Source: Pyrocephalus nanus (taxonomy: Eukaryota; Chordata; Aves; Passeriformes; Tyrannidae). Taken from it: a stretch of 64,000 bases of DNA. The notes under the pieces are model-generated. The model saw only the letters and a list, made by a program, of their open reading frames with translations. It searched no databases and had not been told where the DNA came from. Below are positions 1 to 13,324 of this stretch, one piece after another. Position 1 is the stretch's first letter, and each line of letters opens with the position of its first letter. The DNA is taken from assembly GCA_038380795.1 (NCBI GenBank), contig CM076259.1, positions 26,580,977 to 26,644,976 of the forward strand, written 5' to 3'. The position numbers and the translations under genes are program-made.

Positions 1-3000
1 TGATCTAAAATTGGCTTTATTTCTTGGGTTTCTTAACAGAGAGCACATGTGTATGTCCACTGCAGGCCAGGGTATGTTTGATGTTTGCATACATGTCAAA
101 AGCACGAACATGAAGTGCCCATGAGTGCCTGTGCATGTGTGAAGTTCTCAATGTGTCCTTAAGAAATATTCTTAGACATCATATGTATATGTGGAATAAG
201 AAGGGAGTTGTACTTGTGCATTACCACTGTCTAAAGAATAAAGGTTCCCAAGAGAAAACTTCAGTGAAATATTTTTCATTACAATTTTTCCAGTCGGTTT
301 TCATTTTCTCCAAACAGTATTTTTGTCTTGGTTTGGCCCATTGAAACACAATGCCCTTTTTTGTTTTCATTCTGTGTTAAATATTTTTTTTCAAAACAAA
401 ACAACAATTTAAATGGAAACTGAAGCAAATATGTCATTTTAAATTGTTATTTTGATGTAAAAGCATTTCATTTATTTGTCTAACCAAAAATCGACATTTT
501 AATTCTAACCCAAACAAAATTTTTCATTTACTTTCAAAGTATCAATTACAAATGAAAATATTTTCGTTACTTCTGCTCAAGAAAGTCAGGCTATTTTGTG
601 CTTGCAAAATTGTAGGTATGCGGCTTTGCAGTGTTTGTGTGTGCATAATTGTGGCGGTGTGACTATTGTGCAGGATGCGTGTTGAGTATTTGCAGGTGTT
701 ACACACATACACGTTCTGCAGAATGTGCCCTCATCCATACAGTTTGTACATCCACATTTGCACAGCGGCAGGAAGATATGCACACATACGTTGAGTTCAT
801 GCCAGTAATATCTACATGTATTTACTTTTTTTAGGTTTTCCTTGTGAATGTGTTTTTAATGTGCATGGGCTTGTTGCAGTGCTGCCAACAGCGTTAAAAA
901 TAACACAGCAAGACTGAGTAAGTTGTAAGTTTTGGGAAACTGAGGGATTTTGGTTTCTTTTGTCCACTTTCCCTTCTTTTTTTTTTTTTTCCTTAGCTTG
1001 TCAGATTCATGTTTTCAATCTGATCTTTACAGTTTTGATGACAGAAGAGCAACATTTTCATTGTAAAAGTAGATTTCTGATTCTGTAGTGCATGAAGAAA
1101 GTAGCAGAACCTGCATAACATTTTTGGGAGCTGGTAAAAAGGGTTTCTGTTTCTGTTTGCAGGGTAGATAACTGGGTTTGTGCTTGTAATAGTAACGCTA
1201 TATACTCATGCTTTGTGCTTGCATGCATCTGTAGTTAGATAAATGTTTATGTATTTTTGCCACATGTTGATTATGTATTTTTAGCCATATTAAAGTTTCG
1301 CTTCTGGTCTAAATCACTTAAATCTGATACTTAAGTTCATAGTAAGTAGAGAGAAACTTTCAAATTAAGGAAGTCATCCTTCCTAAGATTCATCTCCTCT
1401 GATAGTGGGGGCATTTTTGGACATATATTTAGACTAGCCATCTAATTTTTAGGTATGCTGACTGTGTGTGTTCAGGACGTGTGTTTGCCTGTGGTTTGTA
1501 GAGATGTTGGAATCCATATGGCAGTTCTATTTCTACGTGCAATATGCGTGTAGATGCTCGTGCAATGTCTGTGTACGTACATTTGCATGAAAAGCAGTCA
1601 GCAGGAGTTTTTGTAGAGCATACTGTGAGTATAAAATACTTCAGTCGTTGTTCAGCTTGGATCAGACAGTTCTGTTAGGTTCTGCTTACCTAAAATACTT
1701 CAGAACAGCTTGGTACAGCGTTAGGCCAAATGCTGGTGTTATAACTTAGCCTGATAACCTTTTCCTGGAGCTAAGCTCCCTGAAAGTCCCCATTTCCCAC
1801 AATACCATACAGGTTTCATGTTCCTCTGTTCCTGCCTGGCTCCAGAAGGCATGAGCAAGCTGAGGAGAGGGAGCATAGTCTCATCAGGAAGCATGGTCCT
1901 TCACAGAGCACTGAGTGTGTTCATTAGGGTACTAACTTGCAGTTTACCACAATGAGGCAATGTAGATTCACAACAGCATTAGCTACCATGGAAGTGTTTT
2001 AATTTGGAGAACGGTGATGTGATATGCCAGGACATGAAAATTCAATTTTCTGCTAATTTTTTGTAAAAGCATGATTTTTTTTTCTTGCTGAGAAATATTA
2101 ACATTTCAGTTGTTAAGCTGGGGTAAAATAAGAAGGTGAGATGTCAGAATTTTCTGTTGGATAAATATTCTGAATTTTGCTTAGTTTTGCATTTACAGGT
2201 AGTCTGTGTATTTGAACAGGTGTATGGATATTCTATATTTAATGGGAGCCCTTGTGGTCAACACAGTGAATACTTTCTGTGAACTGAATAAAAGGTATGA
2301 AACTAGAAAGTGTCTAGTCACATACCTAAGCACTTTCTGGTTTGTAAATATTCATGTTAGCATTTTGGGGATCTAATCCCAAGCAGGTGAGGACTGCTGT
2401 AGGTCCTCTGACTTCAGCTGCCTCTGTTGACTGCTGCCAGGATAGACTGTGTCCTGGAAAACATGTTTACTATGAGAGATTAAAAATGATCTGTTTGTTT
2501 CACTTGTAGAAGATCTTAAGAAACAATTCAATCATGTTCTATAATTACTTATGCAAAGAGAAGATAACTGATGTTACAGGGCTCTTCAGTCAGCAAAGGT
2601 ATAACAGGCTCTGACAGCTGACTATTCAGATCTACTGTAAGCCACAGCTTTTTAATAGTGGATGTATTTAAGCTTTGGTACAGAGAAGGCAAATCCTGCA
2701 TCACTCTTGTAAAGTAAACATATGGGGGTATTCTTCCCAAGAATGCCAGGGCAGTGGAAAGATTAAAAAAAAGAGGTTTATTTTAGATGCAAGGACCACT
2801 TTTTTACAATAGTGCACCCATCGAGCCCTAGGGGCATAAGGCAAAGCCACTCCTCCTCCAAGGCTTTTGTATCTTGTCTTCTCCCCGACTCTCTCTGGCC
2901 CAAGGAGGCCCTGTAAAAGTTTGCAAACATATTATCTCTCTGCACACCAGAGAGCAAGGCTGAGAACTTTTCTTACTATGCGGGGGTGAGGGGGAGAAAC

Positions 3001-3374
3001 ACTGAAACTGCCTTTGAGAAAGAGCCACCATCTAGACAGAAAGCCTTCCCAGCAAAATGAATTCTAATTTTCCATTACAAATTCTTCTGGAAATGTATCT
3101 ATTCCTACACTCTGAACCTTTAAAATACCACTCCATGATTCCCTAAAAGATGTGCAGGGAATTGACTTTGAGCTGTTGAGTCAGAAACTGAATTACTGAG
3201 GAAACATTTGTGGCGGGTACAGAGTCAGTGGAGAGTGAAAGGATCAGGCCACAGTTATCAGATATAAAAGCCCAGTAAGAGCCACATGAATGCGAGTCAG
3301 TGATTGGTTAACAATTATCTGGTCAAAATTATCTGTTTGCATCAAATGAAGAACTGCCCCTCATCCCTCTGTGC
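1..3374. other. Non-coding AT-rich stretch, left edge of window
   Basis: No gene or known interspersed repeat is recognised here. The notable texture is a degenerate alternating purine-pyrimidine sequence rich in TGTG, CATG and TGCA words at about 40-150, 600-830 and 1450-1600, with no fixed repeat unit. Between 345 and 565 the strand is very AT-rich and repeatedly shows TTTTCATTT or its complement AAATGAAAA, which may be a worn old repeat. There is a T run near 979-991. All open frames are under 70 codons and show no domain. Confidence 0.6.
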
Positions 3375-3884
3375 GTGCATGCACACACAGGGCATGTGCA
3401 GTCGTGCTGTTTATTCTGGGCTGTAATGTGTGTTTGCTGCTGGGAGCATGGAGCATATTTCTTGGGATGCTCCCATACACAGCATGTCAGTGACAAGGAG
3501 TGGAGCAGAGAAATTTATACAGTGCCTCCAGGAATCCCCAGTGGGGCCCCTCTGGTGAACTTTGGCTCCCCGGCTTGCTGCCAAGCATTAACTACAATAC
3601 TCGCACTTGTTTTTGACAACAGCGTGCAGGTTGTATTTCACCAATTGCTATTTTGGTTTGGGAGTTATGGCAGAAATGTCTCTGGGTACTTGGCTGGTAT
3701 AAGCAGAGCAGGAGATTTACTCTCATTGTGTAATGTCACCTTTCAGTCAGTGCTTGGGACTAAAATTATGGGGTGTCATTCGCTCTTTTTATTAAATTTT
3801 GGGGCCATACACCTCTTGTGTGGGAGAAGTATCTGGGGAGTAACTTGGCCTGATTCTGCCTGGAAGGATAGCCTCATCTATTGA
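3375..3884 (+). other. Unrecognised 169-codon open frame, probably not a gene
   Basis: This ATG-to-stop frame is long for AT-rich DNA, but the translation matches no family I know. It is rich in Cys, Trp, Leu and Phe and has hydrophobic stretches, yet no clear signal peptide, repeat or catalytic motif. The ATG lies in a short CA/TG-rich patch (ATGCATGCACACACAGG) and has no recognisable promoter or upstream exon. I infer chance openness, or a conserved non-coding block with few stops, rather than a protein. A single-exon gene or part of a long non-coding RNA cannot be excluded. Confidence 0.12.
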
Positions 3885-6800
3885 ACACCCTTTAAAATAT
3901 GAATTAGTCCTTTCTTATTTTTCTTTTTGTCAATAAGCTGGGACCAGAAGCAGCAGCAGTTGCCATCTTCCAAACTGCTGCCTGAGATGATAGATGAGTT
4001 TGGCCCTGGAAGCACAGAGAGATACTGAACTCAGCACAACACAGATGTTGCAAAGCGGCCAAATTAAGCTTTAGTGGGAATGTGCAAGTTGGGTCTTAGT
4101 CAGAGTATCTCATGCCTGCCTGCCTCGCTGAAAAGCAAGAGCGAAATATTAGCAGCTGACCTGGTGGGATATACACTTGCCCAAAATATTCTGTTACTGG
4201 CTGCAGATGAACCTGCATCTGATCTGCTGTGTGACTTTCTCGAGGATCTCACAGGCGTAGGGTGGGGAGGCAAAGAAGTCCTCCAAAAGAAATATTGATT
4301 TATGCAACCTTCATACCCCAGATCTCCATAAATCACAACACAGGAGATAAAGTAGAGATGTTACAATGGCAGGCCACATTTATTCCTTAAACCTGGCTCG
4401 GTACACCACAGCAAACATATCTGAACATTAGAGACTGTGAGAAAGATTCCTGGGATCTTCTGGTATAAAATAGAAATAGGTTGCTAAATTAATTATTAAG
4501 ATGGAAATTATAACTGTGGTTATGACATAAATTGCTAGTCCACACAGCTAGTAAGATCAGTTGACTGACATTATTCCTTAAATGAACACACCAATAAAAC
4601 TTTATGACAAAGTACCTAGAGACCCACGGTTATAGACGGCAAAAGCAGTCTGTAGGTGAAGGTCCTGTTCAGCTCTTTCAGCCTAATAGAGGGAAAGAGG
4701 AAAAACGGGAAAAAGGTGATGGGAAAGAGTCAAGTGTGGATACAAGGAAAACAGTATCAGGAAAACAAAAAAAAGTTCTCAGTAATGGTTTCACGTTGCA
4801 GAATGATAAACATGAAATACGGTAAAGATGGCAAAAATATAAGGGATGCAGCGGTGAATATTCTTTAATTTATTGTATCAGCCTCTTTAAAATCTTGAGA
4901 GTGTAATCAATGTGTTCTTGGTATTAAAGTGATAGGATAACCCAAAATTGAGAAATTAAAGGGGACAAATATGTCTTGCAGTCTTTCTTAACAAGAATTT
5001 AATTTTTTTCTCCAGCTGCAGATAAAGAAGAAGTAATAATAGAGCCAGAGATTTTCCCCAGTAGAGGAGTGCAGTCCTGGGAATGTCAGTTTGAACCTCC
5101 TGATAGGATTTAACTAGATCGCAACAGGAGGGCAGAGGGGATCTAAAAATTGCCTGAAAAGCAATTCTTCCTTGTGACCAACAAGAGAGACAGGCTGTAG
5201 ACAAATATAGTTTCTGGAGGGTGCAAGTTAAAACTAGATTGGATTGCCAAACAGAAAACTCTGTTAGAGATTGTGTAAATAGAGAAATACAAATGAGAAT
5301 GTGCTAGCAGATATATATTCTTTTTTTTTTTTTATATGACCTGCCTGTGATGTGACTTTGCCACTCCGCATATGTGAAAATAAAACTGAAGGAGACTTAA
5401 TTCTTACATACGCCTAACCTTATTATGTACATTCCTCTCTTAAAAATACTTGCTATTAAAGAAATGAATGTGTGTGGGGAGGGTAGATATGTTTTCTATT
5501 TGTACGGTGAAAAAGTGTATCTGCTATAGGCATCAGGAAGGACCATTTCCACTCACGCTGGAGGAAAACACAGTAGCACTGAATATATCTTTTTTTGAAT
5601 GTTTGTTTTTTTTTTTTTCACTGCACAAACATATGCATGCATTAAAGCCTTTACAGAAACAGCAAAACTATTTTACATATAAGCCCCAGATACAAAATTG
5701 TTTCTCCTTCAGGTGAATAATAGCAGAATGTTTTTCAGTTTTTAATGTTGGTACACCTTTTTCTGTTTTTTGCCAAATAAAATTTGATTTTTGCTCTTTT
5801 TTCTTTTGATCACTAAAAGCAAATGTCATTGAGAGTTTCAGTGCTTTTATTTCACTTTTTAGTTTTTAATATTTCTTCATTTTGCTTTTTAAGACTGTGT
5901 CAATTTAGAAAAACTTAGGAAGGAAAATAATTGAAACTGAAACTGCTAACATGCAAATTTATCAGCTTTGAAAAAGAGCAGCTGAGTTGCAGGTTTTTGC
6001 CGTAACTTTTCCAGTGCCATGAAGAATTTGAAAAGAAATAAATACTAGAAAATTCAACTAAATAAACATTAAAGAAAAAAAAATTGAACGACTTAAATAT
6101 CAGCCGAGCTCTAAATATAATCCAGTCTGTTGTAATTCACGTTCCAAGTGTTTGAAACATTCTGATTGTCAGAGAGCAGAAAAAAAAATTAAATGTTTTA
6201 AAAGAAAATCCTGCTCCTAAGAAATGGGGTTTTTTTTGTGCAATACAAATTTTCAATAGAAATTTTTGATCAGCAAGAATTTAGTGTCATGTTTAAAATA
6301 GATAAGGCAAATCAAAAGAGAATATTTTATTGCAAAATCAGTGTTTTAAAAATCAGTTCCCACCTGGACTCCAGAATGCGAATTTAATGCATGAAAACTG
6401 GTTTGATTACTGTGGTACAAGTTTTTTCCTGGGCTTATAAGACACCTCTGACTGCATATCGATAAGATGTGGTCTGATATGATGTTGCTCTCACGCTCCC
6501 CGGTCCTGGTGACCCTGTTTGACTGTTTTTCTTCTTTCTTCACTTTCTTCTTTTTCACTCTCCTGGTAACTTTTCCCTTTCAGTCTTCCTTCTTGTGAGG
6601 TGGGTATGAAAAAGCTTAGTGTACAAAAACTCACATAATGATACTCTGAGGGCAAATTATATTCTTGCTCCCCTAGGCAGTTCAGACTTGCCTGGAATAT
6701 TGGAAAACAGTGCAGATTTAGGCACTAACAGTAATTTTTATCGCTGCTATTTAGGAAATGGTTCTGGAGTCTCTACTTGGCAGCTCTCTTTTACATCCAT

Positions 6801-7912
6801 CAGCAATGCATCATAACCGAACCATCAGCACTAAGTACAAATTCTCACACCCTGCTGGGGACTCAGGACAAGCCTCCCACAAATAGCTTTCCATTTCCAT
6901 CCTGAATTCAGCATTAGCCAATTTAGAGGCAATATGTGGCTCCAGGAATAGGCTGTCATGTACAGTATGCACAAGACAGCTCTCCCCTAATCTCATCTAA
7001 TTGGCAACAGGAGTCGCTGTCATTAGGCACAGAGTGTGAGAGGCATTAGAGTCATTAGCGTTTGTTCAGGCTATCAGAGGGAGGTCAAACTTTTGGGGAG
7101 ATTCACACTGGTTCCCTAGGATGACGACTGCACTCCTGAATTACTGTTTCCACTAAGTGAATTCCTCAGGAGAATTGCATATTTGCCCTGCTACTAGGCT
7201 CATGAAGAAGAATGAGAAAATAGAGATTCTTAGCTCAGACTGATAATAGCTTTGGGACATATGGAAAATGCAATACGCTTTATATTTTTTATGTAGAGAT
7301 TTAGTAATTCAAGATTCACTCATCTGCCTCTGAAATACAGATGCTTCTATAAAAAAATATTCTAGAAAATGCTCATTTCAGGTAGATAAAAACCTTTCAT
7401 TTTGACACCCTCTTTTAAAATATTGAAATATACACTGCAAAGAAAAATATTACAGAAAATAGATTCAAGGTCACAGCCCAAGACTTCATTCAGAGAAATC
7501 ATCTTTACCAGCTTTATCTCTGAAGCAAAACTTCCGTGAAATCATCACAGATTTATGAAACAATTCCACTGCAATTAAATTAATTCCCCAATGGCAAATA
7601 ATTCTGCTAGACATCTTCAACAAGCAACAGTGCAATTTGACCGTAGTTCTGGTACCCAGACTGGTATAAAATGCTGACTTGGCTTTTGAGAGAGGCCCCA
7701 GGACTGCAGAAAGTAATTTCCAGCAGAGAGTATGGTTTCTGTGTATTTAGTCAGAGAGGTTTTGTATTCATTCAGCTGGCAGAACTCCTGCCTGCGGGTC
7801 AAGGGGATTTACACTGATTTATCCCAAATAGTGGTACCAAGTGGTACCTGCTCTTGCAGGTCTGAGCAGAGGCTGTGAGGTGTAATGTCCATATCTGCTC
7901 CAGCTTTGGGCC
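3885..7912. other. Non-coding stretch
   Basis: No gene or interspersed repeat is recognised. A region at about 5740-6330 is strongly A/T-rich and again shows the TTTTCATTT / AAATGAAAA texture of 345-565. There are T runs near 5322-5333 and 5607-5618. From about 6840 to 7080 the sequence is less AT-biased and contains several TCATTAG and CTAATT words; it could be a regulatory block, but nothing in it is diagnostic. Confidence 0.5.
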
Positions 7913-8491
7913 ATGGCTCATCTCCCCATCTCCAAGGCACAGATAGCACTGACTGTATTCAGCTGTCCCTTCTGCTTCCCAGAGCATCCCGCATGGCCTG
8001 CCTTCTGGGTCACCCCAACCTCCCCATCCTTGTCCCACAAGGCTTTTCTTCACCAGTCCCGCAGAAAACTTCTTGTTGCTTTGGGTTTATTTAAACGGAG
8101 ACTGTCTCACCACAAACACCTCATTTATGCCTTTTCTTTCTCTGGAAAATTTAGGATTCATGCAGGGTTGTGGTTCGAGGAAAATTCAAGTCCAAGCAGA
8201 GTGCTCAGTCAGACTGTGGCTCAGGCAGGCGGTCTTCACTCAGCACTAGCATTGAATCTTCCAGGCTGCAGCGCCTTCACAGAGGCAGAGAAAATCATGT
8301 TTTTCTGTGAGCACAGCATTCCTCTGCCATGTTTTTTGTTTGCACCAAGCTCTTTCATATCACAGGCTGTGAACAGAAATGGCAGGGCAGTTCAGTTTGC
8401 TACCAGTAGAGGTTTGCAGCTGCTCACCCTTCCCCTCATCCTACTGCCTGAAGGTCCTGTAGGGCTCTGTGCAATGCAGATGATATGGTAA
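7913..8491 (+). other. Unrecognised 192-codon open frame ending in a splice-donor-like site
   Basis: This is one of the two longest frames outside the repeats. The predicted protein shows no family motif. Its N-terminal half is Pro/Ser-rich and the C-terminal half is weakly hydrophobic; I see no transmembrane pattern or repeat. The stop codon overlaps the sequence ATG|GTAAGT at 8485-8493, which fits a vertebrate 5' splice site well, so the stretch could be an exon whose frame continues elsewhere. An overlapping open frame on the same strand (7885-8094) and one on the other strand (7799-8053) suggest a locally stop-poor sequence instead. Coding status is unproven. Confidence 0.13.
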
Positions 8492-11400
8492 GTAGATGAA
8501 AAAAGCCACTACAGGTACCAAGATGTTACTGAAGAGGCATAAGCTGTAAAACTTAGCCTGATGATCCAGTGCCCTGGAGCACAAGCAAGAGATGGTGCTA
8601 GAGCACATAATGTGAGTTAGAGCTGCCATAGGAAATATCTCTGGTCTTGTCAGGGTCACAAAATTAGCCTGCAGGTGATAATAACAACAACAGCAATTGC
8701 TGTTGTGAGAGGTCACATACTGGACAAATGCTGTTGTACTGTGACTGTAGGATGTCACAGCATCTTATTGCAGGCTGAAGCACTGCTAATGGTAAGAAAA
8801 CACAGTGAATCCATAGTTAGTATATTTGCAGTGCAAGTCATCTGAGGCGGGTGAGCAATGGGGGGCTGGTGCTGTTTCATACCAACCCTCCCAATGCCAT
8901 TCCCCTAACAAGGAATAACAGAGGCAAAGTACCACTGAGCTCCCGGTCCCTGATCAGTTTGCCTCCAAAAATCTCCGCCATGAAATCCCCAAGCATGGCA
9001 GGCAATGATGACTTTAGCATATCAAATTCTAATTTTCCCTCCATTCTAATTCTCCCTCCATTCTTTGCCTCATTTTACGTGAATTTTAAAAAAAATCATG
9101 AAGTGCGGCCTGGCCAGCACATCTGGGTGGTTTAGCTAGAACATCAGCCATAGGTGATGAGAGCAGTCAGTGCCACACTGAAGATAAAATAGATGGATGT
9201 TTTCCCTGATTTTGGCTAACAAAACATTTTGCTGAGGCTCCTCATTAAAATCTCATATTAAAAATGCTTTAAGGGGCATATTAATGGTGGGGCAAAAAAG
9301 ATACAAATAGTGCTCATTGGAAAGGAAGCCATCTAATTATTGGAGTGCCCACAAAGGACGGTGGTTGCACCGGTAGGTGTGACAGGTGCATACAGCTCTG
9401 CTCCAGATGTCCTTTAAATAGGCCTGGCCCATGGTTTCTGCACTCACTTTACAAGCAGGCATTGAGCCAGCTCCACTTCGTCCCTGCAGAACAGGCCCTG
9501 CCTTGTCCTTTTCCTTATACCAAATGACTATTAGCCCTGGTTTCTTTGCTGGGCTGCTTGTGTGGGTGCACAGACACTCAGAGTAGCACAAGGAAGGACG
9601 TGGGATGAAGAGTGGGTTTAGGAGCTGGCAGTGGGGCTGCTGCTATTGCAGCAATGGCAGCTTATGCCACCGAAAGAATCAAGAGCAGATTGATGGTGCT
9701 ATTCAAGGCTGCAGCTAAGCCTGAGACATAGAAGTCAGGAAAGGTGTTTGTGGGGCCCACTTCCTCCTCCACATCATAAACATCTTCCCAATTCTGTGCT
9801 CCTGCTCTTTTTTTCACCTCTCTCCCATGCTACTCTGATTCCACAGTGTTTAAACACCATAATATTGACATTACTGCTGGGCTAGTTGTGTGAATCAGCC
9901 TTCAGTGGGATCAGGTAAGCACTAAGGCAGGAGTAAATGACAAGGTGTTGAGACTGATGCAGCCAGGAAAGGGAGCTAATACCCAGGAGATGAATGCCTT
10001 CCAGTAGCAGCTAGGCAGACTGACTTGGTCATAACATGAACTTGCCTGAATCTCTGATCCCCTGGGAACTCCTGATTTTGAGTAAGGACTATCTCCATTC
10101 ACTGATATGCTGAACAGCTTCCCATGTTTCAACTCTCTTGTCTCCAGAAGAAATGAAGGCGAATGGCTGTTGGGAATGATGTAGCTGGAGTTGATACTTT
10201 GTGAGGCAGAGGAATGAAGATGATCTCTCAAGATCCCTTTTGGGATAATTTTCTCATTGTGCAGGATAAAATGATGTACTGAGAACAGAAGACCTTGGGT
10301 CTTTCCTGGTATTTGATGTCTATGATGTTGCAAATAGTTTTCCTTTGTGGGAAGTGTCTTACTGACACCAGTGTGTTTCTATCTTAGTATCTGACAGAAA
10401 GAATTTTAACAAAATCCTGCTTCAAGAATTGTTTTGAACAGCCAAGAATGGTATATTCTAATCCTGAAAAATCACTAAAAGGAGATGAAGTAACACATAA
10501 GTAGTAAAACCAGTTCTCCTTTTTAAAAAAAGTATCCATTATGCTTTTTTTCCCTAACAGATGCACGTAGGAGTACACACTGTTGCATTGTACAGTGCAC
10601 CTTTCCTGTGTGCCACAGGGCACTGGTGGAAAAGATGGTACAATCACATCACAGGAGGCCTCATGCATTTAAGAGGTCTCCTGGAGGCTTCATTGCAGTA
10701 CAGAATCTTCTTGTCATGCAAAATGAGCAAAGCATTTGTTCAACTCTCAGTTCCTATTTGCTGGCCTGGGTTATAGAATGCAGGTGAAAAGGCTGGGGAA
10801 GAGAAAAACAGAGGAGCAAGACTGGGACTTTGTGCTGATGGAGACCCATTCTGTAACCCGAAAAATATACTGAAAAACAGCAATTCTTACTTGCTCCCTT
10901 GCTGATCTTAGCTGGCCATTTATGGTGGATGTCAACGTAGATGTGGAACTGGAGATGAGACCTTCCTCTTAAGCTGTATAAGGGGTTAAAGAAATAGACA
11001 ACTCCTTGCTTATCATTAGGATTTCTAATAACATGCCTGAATGTGAGGTTGGCACTGCTGTAATTATTTGAGCACAGTTAAACTGGTGGAGCACTCTATG
11101 ACTGTAGATGCAGTTACTCTATATCATAGTTGTACAGCTTGTTCTTGTACAACACATACAGATGATCTGTGGTGTAAGGCATTGGTGTTAACTATCTGCT
11201 CTATAAGGACAATATCTTGGCTGTTATAAAATCTGCTCATTGAAGAAGGACAGAAGAGTGCCAGGAGGGAGGACACTGTACTGGATCTCATTTCTCCTAC
11301 TGAAGGAATCAGTCAGATCATATGCACAGGGACAGTTAAATGAGAGCACAGAGCTGGGTAAATAGCAAGGTAACCAAGAAATATCTGTATTGTAGATTAC

Positions 11401-12805
11401 TGAGTCACATTATTCCTATAGGTTCTGCTGGTACTTGGCAGCTGGTAAATAATAAAGAGTGTTTATCCTGCTGATATAAATCAAAGCAGAAAAGAGCCCT
11501 AGGATTCTGCCAGAGTATGCTGTGTGTTCCTATGGGGATCTGTCCCAGCATTGCTTTCATTTGAATCCTCCTTTGTTTATTTTGCAAAACAGAAGAATTA
11601 TTCTGAAGGACTTTTGGCTGCTCCAACTCCTGCCTTGGATATTCCAGCTTCCAATGAAAATCAGACACCCTCTGGCTCCAGACGAGTAACTCCCCACTGT
11701 TTTCCCTAACCACTAAGAAGTCTAGCACGTACAATTTTGAGCTGAGTATCAAAACACAAAGAAATTTAAAATACTGTGAGAAACCAGGAGTTGTGTTTTT
11801 TTAATCAAGTTATAATTTTTGTATCCTGTTACTCATTAGAGGTGTGGAAACTTCCATTTAGGCTTGAAGAAAATAGTTAAAAATTATTAAATATAATGGG
11901 TCTCCACATAGCATGTAAGACATTTGAACTCAACTGGCAATAAGAAGCAAGATGAAGTACTTTTTAGACTGGTAACTCTCATCATTGTAGGCCAAAACCC
12001 AAGTGAGGCACTGAATTACCAATGAGAATAAAATTGTGGGTCAGCAAAACATCTCTCCTACTGACCTCCAAAGTGATGTAGGCTAAAATGAAACCAACAG
12101 GGAAAACCTTTGCAGAGGGCATCTAATTTGTTTGGTGAGAAAAGAATATCATCAGGAACTTTGAAACAAAACTGTGGTCTTCACTTAGATTTCTCAAGTA
12201 AACATCTGCCAGCAACCAGAAGAGATACAACCCTGACTTTCTGATGAACCTGTATGTCTGACACATCCATTCCTACCTCGACCCTCTTAGTACTGCATGC
12301 CAGAACCAAAATTTTAAAAAAAGGAGGACAGATAAGTCAGGGGAAGAGACTGCAAACAACAGAAAATAGTAAGTAGAAACTATAGCCAAGCAGTGTCCTT
12401 TTCATCATCTTTCAGGGTATTTTTGGGTCAGTCTCCTTCCAGTCGGGGGAAAGAGGAGCTGTCAGGGAAGAGGAAGTGTCCTAGCCATTTCTGTCTGGTG
12501 ATGGTGTTGGCCAACCATTCTTCTGGGCTCTTTTTGACAACCTAGGACAAAGATATCCTGCAAATAATTGAATTCAGAGGTAACTTTTCTTTCCTCAGGC
12601 CAGAACCCAGTCAGACTCGAGTTTCCTTATGAGTGCAATCCTTTCTGACACCTCTTTCAATGTAAAAATCCCTCAAATTCCTAGCTAGGCAAAGTCACAA
12701 ATCCACTGTCTCTACACAGACCACTCCATGTCAGCAATTCATGTCACTGCTAGAGAAGAATCACTTTCTCTTACAAGTTAAAATTTCACTAGGCTAATTA
12801 ATAAC
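8492..12805. other. Non-coding stretch
   Basis: No gene or transposable element is recognised. Open frames are short and overlap on both strands. A strong acceptor-like sequence (T-rich tract then CCCTAACAG, ending at 10560) is followed directly by an ATG and a 71-codon frame with no known domain; I see no matching donor that would make it a convincing exon. Confidence 0.5.
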
Positions 12806-13239
12806 TGAAGTCTCCTGCCTTCCTGGAGTCCAGATGAGGGATATTAGTAGGAGACTCCCTGAGCTAATCCAGCCCTCTGATTATTATGCACTGTTGGTGG
12901 TCCAGACTGGCAGAGATGACATTAATGAAAGAGGTAGCAGGGTAATTAAAAAGGACTTCAAGGCACTGGGTTGATTAGTTAATGGGATAGGAGCACAGGT
13001 GGTGTTTGCCTCAGTTCCTACAGTAGCAGGGATGAATCAGGAGAGGAGTAGGAAAACCCATCTCACTGATTGGTGGCTAAAGGATTGGTGTCACTGGCAG
13101 AATTTTGGTTTTTTTCGACCATGGGGCAAATTCCATGGTACCTAGCCTGCTAGAGTCAGATGGGCTGCATCTGTCTAGCAAGGGCAAAAGGACTCTAGCC
13201 AAAGAGTTGTTGGGGCTGATCAGAAGGGCTTTAAACTAG
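12806..13239 (+). pseudogene. CR1 ORF1 remnant, SGNH/GDSL esterase-like domain
   Basis: In CR1 elements ORF1 encodes an RNA-binding protein with an esterase-like domain. The frame around 12,891 reads LLVVQTGRDD, matching the block that carries the conserved G-x-N-D motif of this domain; here the motif is altered to GRDD. Further on, a different frame reads ESDGLHLSSKG, containing the conserved D-x-x-H catalytic pair (Asp codon 13,159, His codon 13,168). A TGA at 12,972-12,974 interrupts the first frame, and a frameshift lies between the two blocks near 13,130-13,150. The normal-looking end is the TAG at 13,237-13,239. The N-terminal part is absent because the element is truncated. Confidence 0.75.
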
Positions 13240-13324
13240 GTTTGAAAGTGTAAGAGGTTGAAACCAGGCTCTCCAGAGATGAGCCTAAGGGTGGAAAGCC
13301 AGAGTTAGAAGTGAAATCAGCAGC

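Noticed and set aside
10540..10776. Strong splice acceptor followed directly by an ATG and a 71-codon frame
   Set aside because: No convincing donor or domain was found; isolated acceptor-like T-rich tracts ending in CAG or AAG are common in AT-rich DNA.
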